64,000 bases of DNA from DASSUW01 sp963830725 (GTDB taxonomy: Bacteria; Actinomycetota; Thermoleophilia; Solirubrobacterales; Solirubrobacteraceae), in the NCBI GenBank assembly GCA_963830725.1, contig CAWHNO010000016.1, positions 806,001 to 870,000 of the forward strand, in the 5' to 3' direction. The notes under the pieces were generated by a model. That model saw only the letters and a list, made by a program, of their open reading frames with translations, was not told where the DNA came from and made no database searches. A program made the translations under genes and the position numbers. This document shows positions 18,156-27,480 of the stretch, piece after piece (within the stretch, counting starts at the first letter, position 1; each line of letters opens with the position of its first letter).

Positions 18156-19643
18156 GTGCCACCGGCCAGCACGGCTCGCATCTCGCTGCCCGATCGCTAC
18201 CGCATCGTCCGCCACATCGCCAGCGGGGGGATGGCCGGCGTCTGGGAGGCCTTCGACGAGCTCTTGGGGCGTCCGGTCGCGGTCAAGGTGCTCGCCTCGC
18301 ACCTGTCCGAGGACGCCCGCGCGCGGGCCCGCTTCGAGCGCGAGGCGCGCGCCGCCGCCGGCCTCTCCTCGCACCCGCACGTGGTGACGATCTACGACGT
18401 CGGCGAGCACGACGGGCGCGCGTTCATCGTCATGGAGCTGATGCGCGGCGGGACGGTCGGCGAGCGGCTGAAGGACGGCCGCGTGATCGCCGACGAGACC
18501 GCGCTGCGGTGGCTGCGCGAGGCCGCCGGGGCGCTCGACGCCGCGCACGACGCGGGCGTCGTGCACCGCGACGTCAAGCCCGGCAACCTGCTCCTCGACG
18601 ACCGCGACCGGCTCGCGATCGCCGACTTCGGGATCGCCCGGCTCGCGATGGAGGATCAGCTCACCGCGACCGGCCAGGTGCTCGGCACGGCCGCCTACAT
18701 CTCGCCCGAGCAGGCCGTGGGCAAGCCGTCGACCGCGGCGTCCGACCGCTACGCGCTCGCCGTCGTCGCCTTCGAGCTGCTGACCGGGGAGCGCCCGTTC
18801 GGCGCCGGGCACTTCGCGGCCCAGGCGCGCGCCCACGTCGAGGACGAGCCGCCGCCCGCCACCGAGCGCGACCCGTCGCTCCCGCGCGGCGTCGACCCCG
18901 TGCTGCGGCGCGGGCTCGCCAAGGAGCCGAGCGAGCGCTGGGGCAGCGCGACGGCGATGGTGGGCGCGCTCGACCGCGCGATGAGCGCGTCGTACCCGGC
19001 CACCGAGCCGACGCGGCCGGTCGCCGCGCACCCGCCGCCCCCGCCCGAGGAGCCCCCGCCGCCCGCCGAGCGCTCCGGCCGCGGCCCGTGGCTGCTGGCC
19101 GGGCTCGCCGCGGTGATCCTGGCCGCCGTGCTCGGCTTCGTCCTGCTCTCCGGCGGAGACGGCGGCGACGGCAACCGCCGCGCCGAGCGGACGCCGACGG
19201 CGACGGCGACGGCGGAGCGCACGCCGGAGCGGACGCCCGAGGCGACGGCCACGCCCGACCCCACCCCGGAAGCCACGCCCGAGGCGACGGCGGAGGCCAC
19301 GCCGGAAGCGACGCCCGAGGCCACGCCCGAGGCGACCCCGTCCGGCGAGACCGATCTCGACCGCGCCGCCGACCTCCAGGTCCAGGGCTTCAACGCGCGC
19401 CGCGCCGGCAACTACGAGCAGGCGCTGGCGCTTTCCCAGCAGGCGCTCGCCGCCTGCGGCGAGGTCCAGCAACTCTCGCCGTGCGGCTTCGCGCTGTACG
19501 AGGTCGGGGCCGCTTTGAATGCGCTCGGCCGGCCCGGCGAGGCGATCCCGTTCCTGGAGCAGCGGCTCGCGCAGTACGGCGACAACGGTGCGGGCGAGGT
19601 GAAGCGCGAGCTGCAGGCCGCGCGGAAGGCCGCCCGGGATTGA
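18156..19643 (+). CDS. Membrane-bound Ser/Thr protein kinase (PknB-like) with Thr-Pro-Glu repeats
   Basis: A 495-residue protein from GTG at 18156. The kinase domain (about 10-275) shows the glycine loop ASGGMAGVWEAF, the catalytic loop VHRDVKPGNLLLDD with Asp139, the DFG motif ADFGIARL and the activation segment GTAAYISPEQ, so it should be active. A proline-rich linker follows, then one membrane helix (WLLAGLAAVILAAVLGFVLL, about 311-331). The outer part has a repetitive TPEAT/TPEATPE tract at about 345-395 and a C-terminal segment (about 400-495) with TPR-like helices (FNARRAGNYEQALALSQQAL). There are no PASTA repeats, so the sensed signal differs from PknB. Its stop is convergent with the EamA gene. 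Confidence 0.9.
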   Translation: MPPASTARISLPDRYRIVRHIASGGMAGVWEAFDELLGRPVAVKVLASHLSEDARARARFEREARAAAGLSSHPHVVTIYDVGEHDGRAFIVMELMRGGTVGERLKDGRVIADETALRWLREAAGALDAAHDAGVVHRDVKPGNLLLDDRDRLAIADFGIARLAMEDQLTATGQVLGTAAYISPEQAVGKPSTAASDRYALAVVAFELLTGERPFGAGHFAAQARAHVEDEPPPATERDPSLPRGVDPVLRRGLAKEPSERWGSATAMVGALDRAMSASYPATEPTRPVAAHPPPPPEEPPPPAERSGRGPWLLAGLAAVILAAVLGFVLLSGGDGGDGNRRAERTPTATATAERTPERTPEATATPDPTPEATPEATAEATPEATPEATPEATPSGETDLDRAADLQVQGFNARRAGNYEQALALSQQALAACGEVQQLSPCGFALYEVGAALNALGRPGEAIPFLEQRLAQYGDNGAGEVKRELQAARKAARD

Positions 19644-19663
19644 GCCCGGCCGGCGGGTCCGGC

Positions 19664-19683
19664 GAACGTCAACTGCGTGCGTT
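19664..19683. repeat. Half copy (D) of the palindromic element end
   Basis: GAACGTCAACTGC at 19664-19676 is identical to the left end of copy B and reverse-complementary to the right end of copy A. It lies in the 40-base convergent gap between the kinase stop (19643) and the EamA stop (19684). The arms and inner hairpin are absent, so this is a solo end or a remnant. Confidence 0.55.
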
Positions 19684-20598
19684 CTACGCCGGCGCCTCGG
19701 CCATCCGGCCGATCACGCGCCGCCGCCGGGCCGGCAGCTGCAGCAGCACCACCGCCGCCAGCACGAGGACGCCGCCGGCGAGCTGGGCCGGCGTGAGCCG
19801 CTCGCCGAGCACGAGGAAGGCCAGCGCGACCGTGACCACGGGCTCGAAGGTCGACAGGATCGCCGCCTCCGACGGGCCCACGCGGCGCAGGCCGGCGAAG
19901 AACGCCGACACCGCCACGACCGTGCTCACGAGCGCGATCAGGACCAGCCACAGCCACGCCTCGGCCGGCAGCGCGAGGTCGAGCGTGCCGGTCGCGACGC
20001 CCGCGACCGTGAAGCTCACCGTGGCGCCGCTGAGCACGAGCAGCGCCAGGGCGAACGGGTCGACCTCGCCGACGATCCCGTCCGAGACGAGGATGTAGGT
20101 CGTGTAGGTGAGCGAGGCGCCGAGCGCGAGCAGTGCGCCGGGCAGGTCGAACGCCCCGGTGCCCGCGGCCAGCAGGACGAGCACGAGCCCGGCCGACGCG
20201 ACGACCAGCGCGGCGGTCGTGCGCAGCGAGCCGGTCGCGCGGCCCAGCGCCAGCGCGGCCAGCGTGACGAACGCGGGGTAGGTGTAGAGCAGCAGCGAGA
20301 CCATCGACACGTCGAGCCGGCCGATGGCGGCGAAGTAGAGCCCGGACTGGAGGCTGTAGCCGGCGGCGCCGAGGGCGAGCCCGATCAGCACCACGCGCCG
20401 CGGCAGCCGCCGCAGCGCGAGCCAGCCGCCGGTCGCCCGCAGCACGAGCAGGAACACCAGCGCGGCGAGCGCGAAGCGCACCAGCAGCGTGCTGGTCACG
20501 CTCGCGCCGGCCTCCGTCGCCAGCTTGCCGAAGATCCCGAGCGTGCCGAACGCCGCGGCCGACACGAGACACAGAAGGGCACCGCGCATGCCGTGCAT
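19684..20598 (-). CDS. EamA/DMT-family transporter
   Basis: About 304 residues from ATG at 20598 (MHGMRGALLCLVSAAAFGTL). It has ten hydrophobic segments in two repeated halves, the EamA duplication, with the conserved end-of-repeat pattern SEAAILSTFEPVVTVALAFL followed by LGERLTPAQLAGGVLVLAAV. Members export amino acids or other small metabolites; the substrate cannot be read from the sequence. It is divergent from a LysR-type regulator gene 66 bases away, which is the classical layout for a LysR-controlled exporter. Alternative starts exist at 20616 and 20589. Confidence 0.87.
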   Translation of the reverse strand: MHGMRGALLCLVSAAAFGTLGIFGKLATEAGASVTSTLLVRFALAALVFLLVLRATGGWLALRRLPRRVVLIGLALGAAGYSLQSGLYFAAIGRLDVSMVSLLLYTYPAFVTLAALALGRATGSLRTTAALVVASAGLVLVLLAAGTGAFDLPGALLALGASLTYTTYILVSDGIVGEVDPFALALLVLSGATVSFTVAGVATGTLDLALPAEAWLWLVLIALVSTVVAVSAFFAGLRRVGPSEAAILSTFEPVVTVALAFLVLGERLTPAQLAGGVLVLAAVVLLQLPARRRRVIGRMAEAPA

Positions 20599-20638
20599 GA
20601 TCGCCCCACAATGCATCGAGAACAACGGAACTTCGCGA

Positions 20639-20649
20639 CACGAATCGTG
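20639..20649. promoter_or_regulatory. Candidate LysR operator
   Basis: CACGA-A-TCGTG, a near-perfect 11-bp palindrome, lies in the 66-base gap between the divergent EamA and LysR genes and ends 15 bases before the LysR ATG. Autoregulatory LysR sites are usually placed like this. The longer T-N11-A element was not resolved by eye. Confidence 0.4.
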
Positions 20650-20664
20650 CGATGATCTCGAACA

Positions 20665-21624
20665 ATGCTCGACCTCCGGCGCCTCCGACTCCTGCACGAG
20701 CTGAGCCGGCGCGGCACCGTGAGCGCGGTGGCCGAGGCGCTGTCGTACAGCCCGTCCACCGTGTCACAGCAGCTGAGGGTGCTCGAGCGCGAGGCCGGCA
20801 CCCCGCTGTTCGAGCCCGCCGGCCGCCGTGTCCGCCTCACCGACGCGGCGCTCGTCCTGGCCGAGCACGCCGAGCGGCTGCTGGCGGCCGCCGAGCGCGC
20901 CGAGGCCGACCTCGCGGCCGCCGCGGCCGGCGCCGTGGCCGGCGTGGTGCGCGTCGGCTCGTTCCAGACCGCGAGCCTGCACCTGCTGCTGCCGGCGATC
21001 GACCGGCTGCGCCAGACCCATCCCGGCGTCCAGGTCCGGCTCGTCGAGGCTGAGCCGGAGCCCGCGCTCGAGGCGCTGCGCTCGCACCGGCTCGATCTCG
21101 CGCTGGCCGACGAGTGGGCGGGCACCCCGCGCTCGCGCTGGCCCGGGCTCGACCGCCGCGACCTGTTCACCGAGCCGGTGCTGCTCGCCCTCGCCGCGGG
21201 CCACCCGGCGGCGGCCTCCGGCGGGCCCGTGCGCCTCGCCGACCTGACCGCCGCCGAGTGGGCGACCGGCTACCCGGGCGGCGGCATGGCCGCGCTCGTG
21301 CGCCGCGTCTGCAACGCCGCCGGCGGCTTCGAGCCGGACGTGCGGCACGAGACGAACGAGCTGACGATGCTGCTCGGCCTGGTCGCCGGCGGCCACGCCG
21401 TGACGCTGCTGCCCGAGCTCGCGCTCGGCGAAGTGCCGCCCGGCGTGGCCGTCCGGCCGGTCGCCGGGGTCGAGCTGACGCGCACGCTGTTCACCGCCGC
21501 CCGCGCCGGCGCGGACCGGCGCCCGGCGCTGGCGGCGGTGCGCGAGGCGCTCAGCCCACGGGGCTCGCCTTCCAGCCGATCCGCCCCGTCCGGCAGGTCG
21601 CCACGTAGCGCCCGTTCCTGGTGA
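20665..21624 (+). CDS. LysR-family transcriptional regulator
   Basis: A 319-residue protein. The N-terminal winged helix-turn-helix (MLDLRRLRLLHELSRRGTVS, then SYSPSTVSQQLRVLEREAG) is followed by the periplasmic-binding-like effector domain from about 90 (VRVGSFQTASLHLLLPAIDR). The sequence fits the ArgP-like subgroup that often sits beside EamA exporters. The last roughly 25 residues (PRGSPSSRSAPSGRSPRSARSW) are low-complexity and run antisense through the end of the convergent secreted-protein gene, so the natural stop may lie earlier and be hidden by an indel near 21550. Confidence 0.88.
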   Translation: MLDLRRLRLLHELSRRGTVSAVAEALSYSPSTVSQQLRVLEREAGTPLFEPAGRRVRLTDAALVLAEHAERLLAAAERAEADLAAAAAGAVAGVVRVGSFQTASLHLLLPAIDRLRQTHPGVQVRLVEAEPEPALEALRSHRLDLALADEWAGTPRSRWPGLDRRDLFTEPVLLALAAGHPAAASGGPVRLADLTAAEWATGYPGGGMAALVRRVCNAAGGFEPDVRHETNELTMLLGLVAGGHAVTLLPELALGEVPPGVAVRPVAGVELTRTLFTAARAGADRRPALAAVREALSPRGSPSSRSAPSGRSPRSARSW

Positions 21625-21988
21625 TCCGCACGCGGATGCGGAAGTTGCCCGTCCAGCGGCCGGAGCGCCGCAGGCCGCCGTCGACGCGCGTCGTCGCCCT
21701 GGCGCGCTCGCCGCCCTTGATGCGCCAGCCGAAGACGCCACCGTCGGCGAACGCGTTGGCGGCCGACTGCTCGAGCGGCGGCAGGAACTTCACGCCGGTC
21801 GTCAGCACCTTGTCGTCGGTGCAGCGGGCGCGATACCTGATGTGCACGAGGGTCACGAGCCCGTCGGCGCCGGTGCTGACCTTGGCCATCCGCCCCTGGC
21901 GCGTCTCGCCGCGCCACTCCGCCGCCTCCGCCACCGGCGCGATCAGCAGCCCGGCCACGCACGCGCCGGCGATCAGACCCGCGCGCAT
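21551..21988 (-). CDS. Secreted protein of unknown function, paralogue 1
   Basis: A 145-residue protein with a signal peptide (AGLIAGACVAGLLIAPVAEA), then EWRGETRQGRMAKVSTGADG, a cysteine in YRARCTDDK, the stretch TTGVKFLPPLEQS, and a second cysteine in VATCRTGRIGW near the C-terminus. It is clearly homologous to the gene upstream, with the same W-R-G-x-T-x-Q-G start, F-L-P-P segment and two cysteines. The pattern suggests a small beta-rich extracellular domain with one disulfide. The start overlaps the stop of its paralogue by one base (TGATG). I do not know the family. Confidence 0.7.
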   Translation of the reverse strand: MRAGLIAGACVAGLLIAPVAEAAEWRGETRQGRMAKVSTGADGLVTLVHIRYRARCTDDKVLTTGVKFLPPLEQSAANAFADGGVFGWRIKGGERARATTRVDGGLRRSGRWTGNFRIRVRITRNGRYVATCRTGRIGWKASPVG

Positions 21989-22419
21989 CACGCCGGCCCC
22001 GCCGACCAGCGCACCCGCTCGAGCCGGCAGCGATCGACCAGTCGCCCCTCGCGCAGGACGCGCGTGCGCACGCGGAAGGTCCCGCGCCAGCGGTCGTCCG
22101 CGCCGAGTGCTCCGCGCACGAACACGCGGTGCCGTGCGCGGTAGCCGCCCGGAACGCGTGAGCGGTAGGTCCCGGCGTCCTCGAAGACGGTCGCCTCCGA
22201 GACGTCGAACGGCGGTAGGAACTCTGTACGGCTCACGTAACGCCCCTTCCGGCACGGCGCCCGCCAGTTCAGCCGCACCTGGTTCACGAGCCCGTCGGCG
22301 CCGGTCGTTACCGACACCGCTCGGCCCTGCTTGGTCGTGCCGCGCCAGGTCCTCGCGTCGGCGGCGGCGGGAGCGACCAGCACCGCCGCGCACACCGTGG
22401 CGAGGGCGAGGGATCGCAT
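21988..22419 (-). CDS. Secreted protein of unknown function, paralogue 2
   Basis: A 143-residue protein with a signal peptide (SLALATVCAAVLVAPAAADA) followed by TWRGTTKQGRAVSVTTGADG, WRAPCRKGRYV, EFLPPFDVSEATVFEDAG and a late cysteine in VDRCRLERVRW. It shares the overall plan of its downstream neighbour and the two genes are a tandem duplication in one transcript. Both have a basic, strand-rich C-terminal half (RVRTRVLREGR). Secretion is supported by the signal peptide; any binding role is unknown. Confidence 0.7.
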   Translation of the reverse strand: MRSLALATVCAAVLVAPAAADARTWRGTTKQGRAVSVTTGADGLVNQVRLNWRAPCRKGRYVSRTEFLPPFDVSEATVFEDAGTYRSRVPGGYRARHRVFVRGALGADDRWRGTFRVRTRVLREGRLVDRCRLERVRWSAGPA

Positions 22420-22457
22420 GGCGCGGTTGTGACCGGATTGGCGGCGCTCGAAACGTC

Positions 22458-22883
22458 TCAGCGCGCGAGTTCCCTGCGCATCGTGGCGAGCGCCATCACG
22501 GCCTGCGCCGCATGCTCGCCCTGGTCACGCTTGCCGCCGCCGGTGCGCGCGAGCGCCTGGTCCATGTTCTCGACGGTCAGGACGCCGAACGCGCACGGCA
22601 CGCCGGTCTGCAGCTGGACGTCCTGGATCCCGCGCGCCGCCTCGGCGCAGACGTACTCGTAGTGGTCGGTCTCGCCGCGGATCACGGCGCCGAGGCAGGC
22701 GACGCCGTCGTAGCGGCCGGTGCCGGCGAGGTAGCTCGCCGCCAGCGGCAGCTCGAACGCGCCCGGCACGTCGTACACGTCGGCCGGCTCGTGGCCGGCC
22801 TCGGTGAAGGCGCGCTGCGCGCCGGCCACGAGCCGCTCGGCGAGATCGGTGTAGAAGCGGCCGACGGCGATCGCGAACGTCAC
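22458..22883 (-). CDS. ribH: 6,7-dimethyl-8-ribityllumazine synthase
   Basis: A 141-residue protein beginning at GTG 22883, which overlaps the ribBA stop (GTGA). RibH condenses the ribBA-derived dihydroxybutanone phosphate with the aminouracil product of RibD to make lumazine, and usually assembles into a 60-subunit or pentameric shell. Visible motifs: the aromatic F-Y near the N-terminus (IAVGRFYTDL), DVPGAFELPLAA, LGAVIRGETDHYEYV with the catalytic histidine, and FGVLTVENMDQAL. It is the last gene of the rib operon. Confidence 0.95.
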   Translation of the reverse strand: MTFAIAVGRFYTDLAERLVAGAQRAFTEAGHEPADVYDVPGAFELPLAASYLAGTGRYDGVACLGAVIRGETDHYEYVCAEAARGIQDVQLQTGVPCAFGVLTVENMDQALARTGGGKRDQGEHAAQAVMALATMRRELAR

Positions 22884-24147
22884 CCGCGCCCCGCCTCGCG
22901 GTCGTGCACGTGCTCCTCGTGCACCATCTGCTCGTCGAGCGCCAGCCCCTGGTGGTGCAGCGAGTGGCCGAGCCGGTCGCGCTTGGCGCGCAGGTAGGCC
23001 TCGTTGTGCGGGTTGGCGGCGTGCTCGATCGGGATCTGGTCGGTGACCGACAGGCCGTAGCCCTCGAGGCCGCGGATCTTCTTCGGGTTGTTGGTGAGGA
23101 TGCGGATCGAGCTCAGCCCGAGGTCGGACAGGATCTGGGCGCCGATGCCGTAGTCGCGCAGGTCGACCGGCAGCCCGAGCTCGAGATTGGCGTCGACCGT
23201 GTCGCGCCCCTTGTCCTGCAGGTTGTAGGCCTTGAGCTTGTTCAGCAGGCCGATGCCGCGGCCCTCCTGCGCGAGGTAGAGCAGCACCCCGCGGCCCTCC
23301 TCCTCGATCATGGCCAGCGCCGACTCGAGCTGCTCGCCGCAGTCGCAGCGCAGCGAGTGGAAGACGTCGCCGGTCAGGCACTCGGAGTGCACGCGGACGA
23401 GCACGTCCTTCTCCCCGTCGATCTCGCCCTTGACCAGCGCCACGTGGTGCTTGTCGTCGACCAGCGAGCGGTAGCCGACGACGTCGAAGACGCCGAAGCC
23501 GGTCGGCAGCCGCGTGCTGACGACGCGCTCGACGAGCTTGTCGTGGCGGCGGCGGTAGGCGATCAGGTCGGCGACCGTGACCATCTTCAGCCCGTGGCGC
23601 TCGCAGTAGCGCTCGAGGTCCGGCACGCGCGCCATCGTGCCGTCGTCGTTCATGACCTCGCAGATGACGCCGGCCGGGTTGAGGCCGGCGAGCCGGGCGA
23701 GGTCGACGGCCGCCTCGGTCTGGCCGGTGCGCTCGAGCACGCCGCCGGGCTTGGCCTTGAGCGGGAAGACGTGACCGGGCTGGACGAGGTCGCGCGGGGC
23801 CGACTGCGGGTCGATCGCGACCTGGATCGTGCGCGCGCGGTCGGCCGCCGAGATGCCGGTGGTGACACCGTCGCGGGCCTCGATCGTGACCGTGAACGGA
23901 GTATCGAACGGCGACTCGTTCTTGGCCGCCATCAGGTCGAGCCCGAGCTCGTCGCAGCGCTGCGGGGTGAGCGCGAGGCAGATCAGGCCGCGCCCCTCCT
24001 TGGCCATGAAGTTGATCGCCTCGGGCGTCGCGAACTGCGCCGCCAGCGTGAGGTCGCCCTCGTTCTCGCGGTCCTCGTCGTCGCAGACCACGACCATGCG
24101 GCCGGCGCGGATGTCCTCGATCGCCTCCTCGATGGTCACGAAGGCGC

Positions 24148-24151
<4 letters not shown>
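22880..24151 (-). CDS. ribBA: Bifunctional DHBP synthase / GTP cyclohydrolase II
   Basis: A 423-residue protein with two enzymes that start both branches of riboflavin synthesis. RibB (about 1-205) shows VVVCDDEDRENEGDLTLAAQ and the metal-site GHVFPLKAKPGGVLER. RibA (about 206-423) shows LVRVHSECLTGDVFHSLRCD with zinc cysteines, then AQEGRGIGLLNKLKAY and VDANLELGLPVDLRDYGIGA. The start ATG overlaps the ribE stop (ATGA) and the stop overlaps the ribH GTG, so the four genes are tightly coupled. Confidence 0.96.
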
Positions 24152-24731
<580 letters not shown>

Positions 24732-24735
<4 letters not shown>

Positions 24736-25859
24736 CACTCCTTGATGCGCGCCGAGATCAGCACGTCCTCGGCGACGCGCTCGCACTCGAGCGTGAGGGC
24801 GCGGATCGCCTCGGAGATCCGCTCGACGCCCTCGCCCTCGAGCGGGTCGCGGGCGTGCGAGCCGCCGAGCACGACCGGCGCCACGAACAGCCGGATCTCG
24901 TCGACCTCGCCGGCGTCGAGGAAAGCGCCGGCCAGGTGCGGGCCGCCCTCGAGCAGGATCGACGTGATGCCCGCGGCGCCGATCTGGCTGAGCGCGTTGC
25001 GCACGCGCGCGGGCTCGTTCTCGCCGGTCGCGACGATCACGTCCGCGCCGGCCACCTCGAGCGCGTCGGCCGCCAGCCGCGGGGCGGCGCGCGAGATCAC
25101 CACGGTCAGCGGCAGCTCGGCCGCGCCGCGCACGAGCTGGGAGTCGAGCGGCAGGCGCGCCTCGGAGTCGAAGACGATCCGGCGCGGCTGGCGGTGCACG
25201 CCTTCGATCCGCGCGGTCAGCAGCGGGTCGTCGGCGAGCGCCGTGCCGATGCCGACCGCCACCGCGTCGCACTCGGCCCGCCAGTGGTGTGCGAGCCGGC
25301 GCGAAGCCTCGCCGGAGATCCACTTCGAATCGCCGGTGCGGGTGGCGACCTTGCCGTCGAGCGTCATCGCCGACTTGAAGAGCACGAGCGGGCGGCCGGT
25401 GCGCGCGTGCTTGCGGAACGGCTGGTTGAGCAGCCGCGCCTTGGCCGCCAGCTCGCCGCCGGCCACAACGACCTCGACGCCCTCGTCGCGCAGGATCCCC
25501 AGGCCGCGGCCGGCGGCCTTCTCGGTCGGGTCGTCGGAGCCGACGACGACGCGCGCGACCCCGGCTTCGAGGATCGCGTCGGTGCACGGCGGCGTCTGGC
25601 CCTGGTGGCAGCACGGCTCGAGCGACACGTAGAGCGTTGCGCCGCGCGGATCGCTCGTGCAGGCGGCGAGCGCCTCGCGCTCGGCGTGCAGCTTGCCGTA
25701 GGCGGTGTGGAATCCCTCGCCGAGCACCTCGCCGTCCCTGACCACGACGGCGCCGACCACCGGGTTCGGCGTCGTACGGCCGAGTCCGCCTCCGGCCAGC
25801 TCGATCGCGCGGGCGAGGTGTTCGACGTCGGATTTGAGAAGCGTGGGCACGGCCCTCAA
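24732..25859 (-). CDS. ribD: Bifunctional deaminase/reductase RibD
   Basis: A 375-residue enzyme that deaminates and reduces the pyrimidine intermediate of riboflavin synthesis. The zinc deaminase domain (about 8-145) shows TTPNPVVGAVVV, HAEREALAAC and LEPCCHQGQTPPC. The reductase domain (about 148-370) shows RPLVLFKSAMTLDGKVATRT and ILLEGGPHLAGAF. The open frame starts at a TTG (25859), and a GTG three codons later (25850), just behind GAGGG, is an equally good start. It is first in the rib operon. No FMN riboswitch consensus is visible upstream. Confidence 0.94.
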
Positions 25860-25866
25860 AAGGATA

Positions 25867-25882
25867 TTGACTGACGAGTCAA
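25867..25882. promoter_or_regulatory. Palindrome upstream of the rib operon
   Basis: TTGACT-GACG-AGTCAA is a perfect inverted repeat with 6-bp arms. It lies 8 to 17 bases upstream of ribD, depending on the start used, and includes the stop codon of the preceding glycosyltransferase gene. On either strand it contains TTGACT, a good -35-like hexamer, but a correctly spaced -10 was not found. It may be an operator for the rib operon. Confidence 0.4.
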
Positions 25883-27480
25883 CAATCCCGCAGTCGATGG
25901 ATCACGACCTCGGGACCCGGCCGCTCGTACCCCAGCGGATAGCTGTTGAACGAGAAGTCGAACGAGAAGCTTCGCACCGGGTCGTCACCGAGCGGGCTGA
26001 CGCGGTAGACGACGTCGGCGCGCCGCCTGAGCTCGTCGTAATAGGCCATCGCCTGCGGGACCTCCTCGGGCTCGGTCAGCGCGCGGCCGTACTGGGTCGA
26101 GCCGGTCACCACGTAGCAGTAGCCGGCCCGCTGGTAGCGGTCGAGCAGGCTGGGGCGCAGGGTGCGCTCGAAGTCCTCGAGCTTGACCGCGCGGCCGCGG
26201 AAGCGCGAGGTCGGCCACTTGATCCAGCGGTTGCCGGTGCCGGTGGCGGCCGACGGGCGGCCCGTGTCCATCGCCCACTGGTCGGGCGCGATCGGCTCGA
26301 TCACCACCCGGCCGCCCTCGGGGATGTTCTCGACCATCCACTCGCGCGCCAGCGCCCGCGTGTCGTCGCGCGCCAGCACGACATCGTTGTGGACCGAGAA
26401 CACGAGCCCCTGCACGCACAGCAGCGCGCCCGCGGCGACGACCGGCCAGACGCGGCCGCGGCGGACACGCGCGGCGGTCTCGACAGCCGCCCACGCCGCG
26501 AGCAGGCACAGCAGCGGGTAGATCGGCAGCAGCCAGCGAGCGAAGAACCGGTCCTGCAGCCCCATGAAGAGCAGGAACACGACCGGTGCCGGCACCAGCA
26601 CGAGCGCCAGCCGGCGGTCGCGCACGGAGAGCCACACGGCGCCGGCGGCGGCGGCCAGCACGGGCAGCCAGCCCAGCCCCCAGGTCAGCGTGCCCAGGTA
26701 GTAGAGAAGGCCGCTCTCGCCGACGAGGCCGAGCTTGCCGCCGCCGTCGCTCGACGCCTGCGACTGCTGCTCCAGCCCCTCGCGGAACGTCTCCCAGTCC
26801 AGCACCGAATACGGGTTGGCGACCACGAACGCGGCCACGGCCAGCGCGGCGGCCAGCGAGAGCCCGGCCAGCCTGCGCTCGCGCGCTGCGGCGATCAGGC
26901 ACAGCACGACGATCCCGGCCGTGTACTTGGTGGCGCACGCCAGCCCGAGCGCCGCGCCGGCCAGCGCGTAGTCCCACAGGCCGCCGCGCCGGTACACGCC
27001 GGCGATGCCGACGAGGCTCAGGCACAGCGCGGCCATCGCCGGCACGTCGTTGACCGCCAGGTGCGAGTAGTGCACGGGCAGGAAGGCCACGGCGAGCAGG
27101 GCCCCGGCCACCAGCCCCACGCGCAGGTCGAACAGGCGGCGGCCGGCCAGCGCGAGCAGCCCGACCGCGGCCGCACCCAACACGGCGGCCAGCACGCGGG
27201 CGATCGCGAAGGCCGAGCCCGGGTCGGCCGCGAACGCGTCACCGACCGCCGCCCGCGTGCCCCAGCGCGCCCAGAAGGCGACGTGCAGCAGGTACGTGTA
27301 GGCGGGCGGGTTGATGAAGTAGTCGGGGTTCAGCGAGTGGCCGAACATCCCGATCGCCCGCGGCACGAAGTGCGCGTTCTCGTCGGCGTTGAACACGTAC
27401 GGCAGGCCATGGTCGATCCCCCACAGCCGGAGGCCGAGGGCGACGAGCACCAGCGCCGCGAGGGCGCTAGCAGTTCGCAT
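25879..27480 (-). CDS. GT-C membrane glycosyltransferase (GT39/ArnT-like)
   Basis: A 533-residue membrane protein from ATG 27480 with about 11-12 hydrophobic segments. The first extracytoplasmic loop carries the acidic pair expected for a GT-C enzyme using a polyprenyl-phosphate sugar (YVFNADENAHFVPRAI). DYFINPPAYTYLLH follows. The C-terminal roughly 180 residues form a soluble domain (NIPEGGRVVIEPIAPDQWAM). The family transfers sugars from lipid carriers to lipids, glycans or proteins outside the membrane. The start overlaps the end of the next GT-C gene by 14 bases. The acceptor is unknown. Confidence 0.85.
   Translation of the reverse strand: MRTASALAALVLVALGLRLWGIDHGLPYVFNADENAHFVPRAIGMFGHSLNPDYFINPPAYTYLLHVAFWARWGTRAAVGDAFAADPGSAFAIARVLAAVLGAAAVGLLALAGRRLFDLRVGLVAGALLAVAFLPVHYSHLAVNDVPAMAALCLSLVGIAGVYRRGGLWDYALAGAALGLACATKYTAGIVVLCLIAAARERRLAGLSLAAALAVAAFVVANPYSVLDWETFREGLEQQSQASSDGGGKLGLVGESGLLYYLGTLTWGLGWLPVLAAAAGAVWLSVRDRRLALVLVPAPVVFLLFMGLQDRFFARWLLPIYPLLCLLAAWAAVETAARVRRGRVWPVVAAGALLCVQGLVFSVHNDVVLARDDTRALAREWMVENIPEGGRVVIEPIAPDQWAMDTGRPSAATGTGNRWIKWPTSRFRGRAVKLEDFERTLRPSLLDRYQRAGYCYVVTGSTQYGRALTEPEEVPQAMAYYDELRRRADVVYRVSPLGDDPVRSFSFDFSFNSYPLGYERPGPEVVIHRLRDC

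Noticed and set aside
19180..19340. Tandem DNA repeats in the kinase gene
   Set aside because: They encode a Thr-Pro-Glu linker in frame and are better described as part of the protein.
25860..25900. FMN riboswitch upstream of ribD
   Set aside because: The gap between the preceding stop and ribD is far too short and lacks the RFN consensus.
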